A stretch of 64,000 nt of DNA from Massilia sp. YIM B02763. GTDB taxonomy: Bacteria > Pseudomonadota > Gammaproteobacteria > Burkholderiales > Burkholderiaceae_D. Made by a program: the position numbers and the translations under genes. Below the pieces are notes generated by a model. That model made no database searches. It was not told where the DNA came from and saw nothing but the letters and a program-made list of their open reading frames with translations. Shown here piece by piece: positions 55,328-62,083 of the stretch. The first letter of the stretch is position 1; every line of letters begins with the position of its first letter. Location: NCBI RefSeq assembly GCF_030412015.1, contig NZ_JASNRD010000009.1, positions 60,597-124,596 on the forward strand, in the 5' to 3' direction.

Positions 55328-57019
55328 ATGAAACTGGGAAACCTGAAACTTCGCACGCGCCTCGTGCTCGGCTTCGGCGTCATCTGCGCCATGCTCGTCG
55401 TCGCCCTCGCCCTGGGCATCGGCATGCTCCGCCACCTCAACCAGGGCACGAAGGACATCGTCCAGACCCGCCTGCCCAAGATCGAGGGGGCCACCAAGTT
55501 CCTCGACCAGGTCAACAACATCTCGATCGCGCAGCGCAACCTGATCCTGAACGAAGACCCGGCCGACCGCCAGTCGCAGATGGCCGTCGTCATGAAGAGC
55601 CGCGCCGCGATCGAGGAGCTGCTCGCCCATGACGGCACCGATCCGGAAATCGCGACGATGCGCGAGCTGAACGAACGCTTCCTGAAGGTCCAGCAGGAAC
55701 TGCTGGCACGTATCGACAGGAACGACCTGGCCGGCGCCAAGACCTACCTCGTCACCGACTTCCGCCCCGTGCTGCAGGACCTCAAGAAGGCCATGAACGC
55801 CCAGATCAAGAAGCACCGCGACCTGATCCAGCACGCCGGCAGCGACGCCGAGGCGACCTACCAGCGCGCGCTGACGCTGATGTCGGTGCTCGGCCTGGCG
55901 ATCCTGGCCGCCGCCGGCGCGGTGGCCTGGCGCCTGTCGCTGTCGATCACGCGTCCGCTGGCGCAGGCGCTGGACGTGGCCAATACCGTGGCCGCCGGCG
56001 ACCTCACCAGCCGCATCGAGGCAAGCGCGAACGACGAGGTGGGCCAACTGCTGCAAGCCCTCAAACGCATGAACGAGAACCTGGCACGGACCGTGTCCAC
56101 CGTGCGCGGCGGCACCCGCACCATCGCCACCGCCTCCAGCGAAGTGGCGGCCGGCAGCATGGACCTGTCGAGCCGTACCGAGCAGCAGGCCAGCGCGCTG
56201 GAGGAAACGGCATCGTCGATGGAAGAGCTGACCTCGACCGTCAAGCAGAACGCCGACAATGCGCGCCAGGCCAATATGCTGGCGGCCGGCGCCTCCAGCG
56301 TGGCCGAGCGCGGCGGCGCCGTGATCGAGCAGGTGGTCGGCACCATGAACGAGATCGACGCCGCGTCCGGCAAGATCGCCGACATCATCGGCGTCATCGA
56401 CGGCATCGCCTTCCAGACCAATATCCTGGCGCTGAACGCGGCCGTCGAGGCGGCAAGGGCCGGCGAGCAGGGCCGTGGCTTCGCGGTCGTCGCCGGCGAA
56501 GTGCGCAACCTGGCCCAGCGCTCGGCCGCCGCGGCCAGGGAAATCAAGGAGCTGATCGAGGATTCGAGCGGCAAGGTGGCGAACGGCAGCAAGCTGGTGG
56601 CCGACGCCGGCGCCACGATGACGGACATCGTCGACAGCGTGCGCCGCGTCACGGGCATCATGGCCGAGATCGCGAACGCCAGCCAGGAGCAGACCGCGGG
56701 CATCGAGCAGATCAACGCCGCGATCGCCCAGATGGACCAGGCGACCCAGCAGAACGCGGCGCTGGTCGAGCAGACCTCGGCCGCGTCGGCGGCGATGCAG
56801 GAGCAGGCCGACAAGCTGGCCCAGGCCGTGGGCATCTTCCGCCTCGACCATGAGGAAGCGGCGGCACCGGCGCCGGCGGTGCGTGCGCAGCCCGTGGCCA
56901 GGAAGGCGATCGCGGCGGCCAAGCCGGCTGCCGTTGCGCGCAAGCCGGCCGTGAAGGCCGAACCGGCGCTGCGCAAGCGGCCCGCGATGACGACCGAGAG
57001 CGATTGGGAAGAGTTCTAA
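55328..57019 (+). CDS. Methyl-accepting chemotaxis protein
   Basis: A 563-residue chemoreceptor. The first membrane helix is at about 12-34 (LVLGFGVICAMLVVALALG). A four-helix periplasmic bundle follows (LNQGTKDIVQTRLPKIEGA region). A second helix is near 185-207, then HAMP, then a signalling hairpin with EQGRGFAVVAGEVRNLAQRS in part. The C-terminus ends ESDWEEF, resembling the xWxxF pentapeptide that binds CheR and CheB. Before it is an Ala/Pro/Lys-rich linker. Ligand unknown. Confidence 0.94.
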   Translation: MKLGNLKLRTRLVLGFGVICAMLVVALALGIGMLRHLNQGTKDIVQTRLPKIEGATKFLDQVNNISIAQRNLILNEDPADRQSQMAVVMKSRAAIEELLAHDGTDPEIATMRELNERFLKVQQELLARIDRNDLAGAKTYLVTDFRPVLQDLKKAMNAQIKKHRDLIQHAGSDAEATYQRALTLMSVLGLAILAAAGAVAWRLSLSITRPLAQALDVANTVAAGDLTSRIEASANDEVGQLLQALKRMNENLARTVSTVRGGTRTIATASSEVAAGSMDLSSRTEQQASALEETASSMEELTSTVKQNADNARQANMLAAGASSVAERGGAVIEQVVGTMNEIDAASGKIADIIGVIDGIAFQTNILALNAAVEAARAGEQGRGFAVVAGEVRNLAQRSAAAAREIKELIEDSSGKVANGSKLVADAGATMTDIVDSVRRVTGIMAEIANASQEQTAGIEQINAAIAQMDQATQQNAALVEQTSAASAAMQEQADKLAQAVGIFRLDHEEAAAPAPAVRAQPVARKAIAAAKPAAVARKPAVKAEPALRKRPAMTTESDWEEF

Positions 57020-57035
57020 GCCACGCAATCGACAC

Positions 57036-57118
57036 CGTCGCCCCTGCGCAGGCAGGGGCCAATTTTGTCTGTGCAGGTACGCAGACAACATTGGGTCCCC
57101 GCCTGCGCGGGGACGACG
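57036..57118. repeat. REP-like palindromic intergenic element, copy 5
   Basis: The left arm CGTCGCCCCTGCGCAGGCAG (with GGGCCAATTTT) pairs with the right arm CCCCGCCTGCGCGGGGACGACG, leaving a short inner stem GTCTG / CAGAC. The copy lies between the convergent chemoreceptor and GAF-EAL genes, where it may terminate both. Confidence 0.8.
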
Positions 57119-57132
57119 TTTTTGGGCTAACG

Positions 57133-58941
57133 CTATACGAGCACGAGCACCTGCTCAACCTGCTCCCGCTGCTTCGCCACCCACGCCTCGAACGCCTCCG
57201 CCTCCAGCGGCCGCGCATACAGATAGCCCTGCGCCTCGTCGCAGCCGGCCCCCTTCAGCACCTCCGCCACCGCGTCCGTCTCGACGCCCTCGGCCACCAC
57301 GCGGTGCCCCAGGTCGTGCGACAGCGCGATCATGGTCGCGACCAGCGAGCGCTTGCGCGCGTCGCGCTCGATGTCGCGCACGAACGAGCGGTCGAGCTTG
57401 ACCACCTGCGCCGGCAGGCTTTGCAGGTAGGCCAGGCTGCTGTAGCCGGTGCCGAAATCGTCGATGGCCAGGTGCACGCCGGCCGCGTGCAGCGCCTGCA
57501 GCGCCGCCGTCGCGCGGCGCGGGTCCTGCATCAGCGCGCTCTCGGTGATTTCCAGCGCCAGGCTCCCCGGCGGCAAGCCGTGGCGGCGCAGGCCGTCGAC
57601 CACGCGCACGCAGAAGTCCGGCTCCAGCAGGTTCACGGCCGAGACGTTGACCGACAACTGCATGGCCAGGCCGGCCGCGCGCCATGCGGCCAGCTGGTGC
57701 ATGGCCGCTTCCAGCACCCAGTTGGTGGTGGCGCGGATCATCGACGTGCATTCGACCACGGGGATGAACTCGGCCGGCGACACGTCGCCCGTCTCCGGAT
57801 GGCGCCAGCGCAGCAGCGCCTCGGCGCCCGTGCAGGCGCCGTCCGCCAGGTCGACCTTGGGTTGGAACACGAGGCGCAGCTGGCCCTTGCGGCCGGCCGC
57901 CGCGCCGTCCAGCGCGGCGCCGAATGCCTCGACCAGCCAGAACCGGCGGCGGTAGGCGGCGTCGCGCTCGGCCGAGAACATGGCCACGCCATCGCCCTGG
58001 TCGGACGCCTGCTGGACCGCCGAATGCAGGTCGTGCAGCAGCTCGCCCGCCAGCGTGACGCGCATGCGGAACGGCGCCACCCCGATGCGCGCCGTGGTGA
58101 CGAAGCGCGCGGTGGTGGACGCGGCGCGGCGGCGCAGCCAGTTTTCCAGCTCGGCGCAGAAGCCGATCGGGTCGGCCGCGCGCGGAGCGACGAAGGCGAA
58201 CGCGGTCGGCGCCAGGTGGTACACGGTGGTGTCGCAGCCGAAGCTCGCCTTCATCAGGTCCACGGCCTCGGCCACGATCTCGTCGATCCAGGGCGCGCCC
58301 AGCGCGCGCACGGCATTGCAGGCCTGCTCGGGACTGGCCAGGCTGACCAGGGCCGCCAGGCGCGCTTCGCCGCGCGGGCAATCCTGGCTCAGGTCCTGGT
58401 AGTCCTCGATGAACTGCTGGCGGTTCGGCAGCCCGCTGGCCGGATCGACACGGCCCAGCGCATGGCGCAGCTCGATCTGGGCCATCGCCATCGCCGCCAG
58501 GTCGGACAAGGCCGCCCGTTCGGCGTCGCTGATGGCGCGTGCTTCGTGGCCGAGCACGCACAGCGCGCCCAGGCAATGGCCGTCCTGCGTGACGAGCGGC
58601 GCGCCCGCATAGAAGCGGATGCCGCCGGCGGCCAGCAGGCTGCCGCGGTAGCGCGCGTGGTGCAGCAGGTCGGGAACGACCAGCATCGTGGCCGTCTCGG
58701 CCACCTCGGCGCAGGGCGCGCCCGCGCGCGGGATCGTGTCATGGTCCACCCCCACGCGCGACTTGAACCACTGGCGGTCGCTGTCGGTCAGCGAGATCGC
58801 CGCGATCGGCAGCCGGAACAGCGCGGCGGCCATGCGCGTGATGCGGTCGAAGGCTTCGCTGGGCGGCGTATCCAGCAGGTCCAGCCTGCGCAATGCTTCC
58901 AGGCGCGCCGCTTCGACCGGAAAGCGTGGGGATAGATCCAT
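57133..58941 (-). CDS. GAF-(degenerate GGDEF)-EAL cyclic-di-GMP phosphodiesterase
   Basis: A 602-residue protein. The GAF domain (about 20-165) has FKSRVGVDHDTIPRAGAPC and VPLVTQDGHCLGALCV-like segments. Residues about 165-330 are a GGDEF fold with the active loop lost (LAPTAFAFVAP in place of GGDEF). EAL follows (about 345-590) with intact GAEALLRW, EITESALM, AIDDFGTGYSSLAYL and KLDRSFV, so it should hydrolyse cyclic-di-GMP. It diverges from the HTH-GAF gene, which shares the QWFKSRVG GAF core. Confidence 0.88.
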   Translation of the reverse strand: MDLSPRFPVEAARLEALRRLDLLDTPPSEAFDRITRMAAALFRLPIAAISLTDSDRQWFKSRVGVDHDTIPRAGAPCAEVAETATMLVVPDLLHHARYRGSLLAAGGIRFYAGAPLVTQDGHCLGALCVLGHEARAISDAERAALSDLAAMAMAQIELRHALGRVDPASGLPNRQQFIEDYQDLSQDCPRGEARLAALVSLASPEQACNAVRALGAPWIDEIVAEAVDLMKASFGCDTTVYHLAPTAFAFVAPRAADPIGFCAELENWLRRRAASTTARFVTTARIGVAPFRMRVTLAGELLHDLHSAVQQASDQGDGVAMFSAERDAAYRRRFWLVEAFGAALDGAAAGRKGQLRLVFQPKVDLADGACTGAEALLRWRHPETGDVSPAEFIPVVECTSMIRATTNWVLEAAMHQLAAWRAAGLAMQLSVNVSAVNLLEPDFCVRVVDGLRRHGLPPGSLALEITESALMQDPRRATAALQALHAAGVHLAIDDFGTGYSSLAYLQSLPAQVVKLDRSFVRDIERDARKRSLVATMIALSHDLGHRVVAEGVETDAVAEVLKGAGCDEAQGYLYARPLEAEAFEAWVAKQREQVEQVLVLV

Positions 58942-59123
58942 GGTAAAACGCAATGCCTTATTTGATGGAATTGACTAATTCGTCGAGTTTGACGATATAC
59001 TTGCTGTCAGTCAACAACTACTTTCGATAAGTTACTGTTTGTTTTTAAATGATTATGAACACAATCAACCGAACGGTATAACCTTGTATTGGCCGCGCAT
59101 CGACATCAAATCCATCAGATTTG

Positions 59124-59152
59124 TTGATGTATGAAAAGTCCCCAAGTAAAAT
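59124..59152 (+). promoter_or_regulatory. Sigma-70-type promoter of the HTH-GAF gene
   Basis: TTGATG at 59124-59129 and TAAAAT at 59147-59152 are separated by exactly 17 bases, a good sigma-70 pair. Transcription would start near 59159, about 20 bases before the ATG at 59180. An imperfect inverted repeat (CATCAAATC..GATTTGTTGATG, about 59103-59128) overlaps the -35 and could be an operator. Confidence 0.65.
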
Positions 59153-59179
59153 AGATCAATCGTCCTTTTTGGATCAGCC

Positions 59180-59929
59180 ATGTCTCTCTCGACCCAAGTC
59201 GACACCCAAGACCCCGTGTTGACGACCGCCGCGGCCGCACGCCTGTTGGGCGTCGCCGTCAGTACCGCCCAGCTGTGGCTGGAAAGCGGAGCCCTTCCCT
59301 CCTGGAAAACCCCGGGCGGCCACCGCCGCGTGCGGCTCAGCGCCGTGACCCGCCTGCTCGAGGAAAAGGCGGGGCGCAGCCAGGCTGCCTCGGCGCCCCT
59401 CGTCCTTGCTCCCGATCCCGAATTCCTGCCCGTCGCGGCGCCGCGCTATCCGGTGCCCGCCGGCGAGCGCGCGCGCCTGGCCGCGCTGCAGGCCAGCGGC
59501 CTGGTCGACAGCGCGCCGGAAGACGTGTTCGACCGCCTGACCTGGCTCGCGACCCAGGTCACCGATTGCCCGATCGCGCTGATGACGCTGCTGACCTCGA
59601 AGCGCCAGTGGTTCAAGTCGCGCGTGGGGATCGACATGCCGGAAACCGCGCGCGAGAGCGCGTTCTGCAGTCACACGATCCTGCAGCGGGGTCCGTTCAC
59701 GGTGGAGGATGCGACGCGCGACGCGCGCTTCGCCGACAATCCGCTGGTAACCGGCGCGCCGCACATCCGTTTCTACAGCGGCGTACCCCTGGTCGATGCG
59801 AGCGGCCATGCCTTCGGCACCCTGTGCGTGATCGACCGCGAGCCGCGCCGCCTGCGCGACCGCGAGGCGAAGGCGCTGGCCGAACTGGCGGCGATCGCTT
59901 CCGAGGAACTGCAGCGCCGTACCGGCTGA
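59180..59929 (+). CDS. HTH (MerR/excisionase-type) plus GAF domain regulator
   Basis: A 249-residue protein. Residues about 12-60 read VLTTAAAARLLGVAVSTAQLW, then LESGALPSWKTPGGHRRVRL in parts, the excisionase/MerR-type DNA-binding helix-turn-helix with wing. Residues about 95-245 form a GAF domain (RLTWLATQVTDCPIALMTLL, SKRQWFKSRVGID, GHAFGTLCVIDREPRRL). The GAF is closely similar to that of the divergent EAL protein. A DNA-binding GAF fusion is uncommon. It probably senses a small ligand or redox state and regulates the neighbouring phosphodiesterase (inference). Confidence 0.82.
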   Translation: MSLSTQVDTQDPVLTTAAAARLLGVAVSTAQLWLESGALPSWKTPGGHRRVRLSAVTRLLEEKAGRSQAASAPLVLAPDPEFLPVAAPRYPVPAGERARLAALQASGLVDSAPEDVFDRLTWLATQVTDCPIALMTLLTSKRQWFKSRVGIDMPETARESAFCSHTILQRGPFTVEDATRDARFADNPLVTGAPHIRFYSGVPLVDASGHAFGTLCVIDREPRRLRDREAKALAELAAIASEELQRRTG

Positions 59930-59935
59930 GCGCGC

Positions 59936-60340
59936 CTAGGCCGGCTGTGCCGGATCGGTTCCGGCGCGGTGCTTCTTGACGATGGCCATGACGGTGCTGC
60001 GGATGGTGCGCAGCACCGTGTCGGCCTTGAACGGCTTGACGATGAAGCCGTGCACGCCGCGCGCCACCGCCGCCTGCACGGTGGGGGCGTCGAGCGTGCC
60101 CGAGACCATGAAGATCAGGGTCTTGGGCAGTTCGGCGCGCAGGCGCTCGACGATGCCGCTGCCGTCCTCGACCTGTTCGCGCGCGATGCAGGCGATCTGC
60201 GGATGGTGCTTGATCGCCAGCGCATAGGCGGCGACGCCGGTATGGGCCTGGCCGACGACGTCGTAGCCGCCGTCGGCCAGGACGGTGTTGAGCAGGCCGC
60301 GCGAGATCGCGTTCGAGTCGACAATGATCGCCTTGAGCAT
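59936..60340 (-). CDS. CheY-like receiver protein lacking the phospho-acceptor Asp
   Basis: The 134-residue single receiver domain starts MLKAIIVDSNAISRGLLNTVL and ends with an extra charged tail. Asp8 of the acidic pair, Ser in MVSGT and Lys in IVKPF are kept, but the acceptor position reads Ala53 in QIACIAREQV. So it is probably a pseudo-receiver that cannot be phosphorylated. It converges with the HTH-GAF gene by 6 bases and follows the exonuclease gene by 24 bases. Confidence 0.83.
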   Translation of the reverse strand: MLKAIIVDSNAISRGLLNTVLADGGYDVVGQAHTGVAAYALAIKHHPQIACIAREQVEDGSGIVERLRAELPKTLIFMVSGTLDAPTVQAAVARGVHGFIVKPFKADTVLRTIRSTVMAIVKKHRAGTDPAQPA

Positions 60341-60364
60341 CGTTGGATTCCTTGTTCGTTCTAT

Positions 60365-61138
60365 TCAGGCCTCGTAGGCCAGCATGTTCCAGGTGACGCC
60401 CAGGCGCACGTCCAGCTTCAAGTGGACCAGCTTGCGCGAGATCTCGAGGATCTCGCGTTCGGCCCGCAGGCGCTCGCCCAGCGGCGTCTTGAGGATGCCC
60501 GCGCCGGCGATGACCGCATCCAGGTCGCCGTAGGCGTTGAGCAGGCGCGCCGCCGTCTTCATGCCGATCTTCGACACGCCCGGCACGCCGTCGGTGGGGT
60601 CGCCCATCAGCGCCAGCAGGTCGTGCAGGCGCTCGGGCGCGACCCCGAAGCGATTGCGCACCCATGCGTCGTCGTGCCACTCCCCCTTGAAATGATCCCA
60701 CACCAGGGCGCCGTGGGCGACCAGGATGTGCAGGTCCTTGTCGGTGGTCGCCACCACCGCCTCGCCCCGCCCTTCGGACAGCCAGCGCATCACGCCAGTG
60801 GCGATGACGTCGTCCGCTTCCACCTCCGGCAGCGCCAGCACGTGCAGCCCGGCCGCGCGCAGGCGCTCGTGGAATTCCGGCAGCGCCGCGCGCAGCACGT
60901 CCGGCATCGGCGTGCGTCCCTCGCGGTAGCGCGGATACAGCGCATGGCGCCAGTTCGGGCCGCCGTAGTCGAAGGCGGCCAGCACGTGCGTGGGCGCATG
61001 CGCCTCGAGCAGGTTGCGGAACGACGAGAACGCATGGCGCAGCGCGATGCTCGCCTTCAGGTCCGAGTCCGGCTCGGGGCTCGCCTCGTACACGCGGCGC
61101 ACGATGTTCAGGCCGTCGATCGCCAGCAGCTTCGCCAT
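60365..61138 (-). CDS. 5'-3' exonuclease / flap endonuclease (Xni/ExoIX-like)
   Basis: A 257-residue stand-alone 5'-nuclease related to the N-terminal domain of DNA polymerase I. The acidic residues are in LAIDGLNIVRRVY, HVLAAFDYGG, EVEADDVIAT, and ATTDKDLHIL. The helix-hairpin-helix is in MGDPTDGVPGVSKIGMKTAARLL in parts. It acts on flaps in DNA repair. It follows the GST gene by 19 bases. Confidence 0.88.
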   Translation of the reverse strand: MAKLLAIDGLNIVRRVYEASPEPDSDLKASIALRHAFSSFRNLLEAHAPTHVLAAFDYGGPNWRHALYPRYREGRTPMPDVLRAALPEFHERLRAAGLHVLALPEVEADDVIATGVMRWLSEGRGEAVVATTDKDLHILVAHGALVWDHFKGEWHDDAWVRNRFGVAPERLHDLLALMGDPTDGVPGVSKIGMKTAARLLNAYGDLDAVIAGAGILKTPLGERLRAEREILEISRKLVHLKLDVRLGVTWNMLAYEA

Positions 61139-61157
61139 GTCCCGCGCCTGCCCTTCC

Positions 61158-61841
61158 TTACTTCACGAAGTCGTACTTGCCGCCGCGCGCCAGCGCGCGC
61201 TGGTAGGCGGGACGCGCATGGATGCGTTCCAGGAAGGCGACCAGGTTCGGGTATTGCCCGTCCAGCCCGCCGCGCGCCGCCGCGGCTTCCAGCGGGAAGC
61301 TCATCTGGATGTCGGCGGCCGAGAAGGCGCTGCCGGCGAACCAGGTGCGCTTGCCCAGCTCGCCTTCGAGGAAGGCCAGGTGCTGGCGGATCTGCGGCAT
61401 CACGAAGCTGTCCTTGACCTTGGCGGCGATGCCTTTCGCGATCGGCCGCACGAAGAACGGCGCCGGGCCGCTCTCGACGCGGTCGAATACCAGCTTCAGC
61501 AGCAGCGGCGGCATCATCGAGCCTTCCGCGTAGTGCAGGAAATAGGTGTAGTGCAGGCGCTCGGGCGTGCCGGCCGCGGGTGCCAGCGGTCCGTCCGCGC
61601 GGCCGTCGCCATGGCGGCCGACCAGGTACTCGACGATGGCGCCGGACTCGGCCACCGTAACGTCGCCGTCCGTGATCACGGGCGCCTTGCCGAGCGGGTG
61701 CACGGCGCGCAGTTCGGGCGGCGCCAGCATTGTCTTCGGATCGCGCTGGTATTTATTGATCTCGTATTCCAGACCGAGTTCCTCCAGCAGCCACAGGATG
61801 CGCTGGGAGCGGGAATTGTTCAGGTGATGGACGACGATCAT
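61158..61841 (-). CDS. Glutathione S-transferase family protein
   Basis: A 227-residue GST. The thioredoxin-like half starts MIVVHHLNNSRSQRILWLLEEL, has the cis-Pro (APVITDGDVTVAESGAIVEYL in parts), and the all-alpha half contains TWFAGSAFSAADIQMSFPL. The catalytic residue is probably the Ser or Asn near the start. It is first in an apparent GST-exonuclease-receiver run. Substrate unknown. Start at ATG 61841. Confidence 0.9.
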   Translation of the reverse strand: MIVVHHLNNSRSQRILWLLEELGLEYEINKYQRDPKTMLAPPELRAVHPLGKAPVITDGDVTVAESGAIVEYLVGRHGDGRADGPLAPAAGTPERLHYTYFLHYAEGSMMPPLLLKLVFDRVESGPAPFFVRPIAKGIAAKVKDSFVMPQIRQHLAFLEGELGKRTWFAGSAFSAADIQMSFPLEAAAARGGLDGQYPNLVAFLERIHARPAYQRALARGGKYDFVK

Positions 61842-61997
61842 GGGATTCCGTGCGGTAATGATGGTCGCCAGCATAGCACTGTTGCCGGCCCGCCCAAAAT
61901 CGATGGGAGAAACATCCACCCTGAACGTAGCCTCTGAGCAACTTTTGTCGCTGCGGCGGCGCCCCGCACTAAACAATGGGGCTGGCGGCGCGCACGA

Positions 61998-62026
61998 TTG
62001 CACGCCGCAACACCCTTGGGTACTAT
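61998..62026 (+). promoter_or_regulatory. Sigma-70-like promoter upstream of the ester hydrolase
   Basis: TTGCAC at 61998-62003 and TACTAT at 62021-62026 are separated by 17 bases. This is a fair sigma-70 pair, placing a start near 62033 and a leader of about 50 bases. The 240-base gap holds no other recognised feature. Confidence 0.5.
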
Positions 62027-62083
62027 GCTTTGATGCAACTTTTGACAACGTTGCTCTTTCAACCCAGCACCCGTGGAGAGTCC

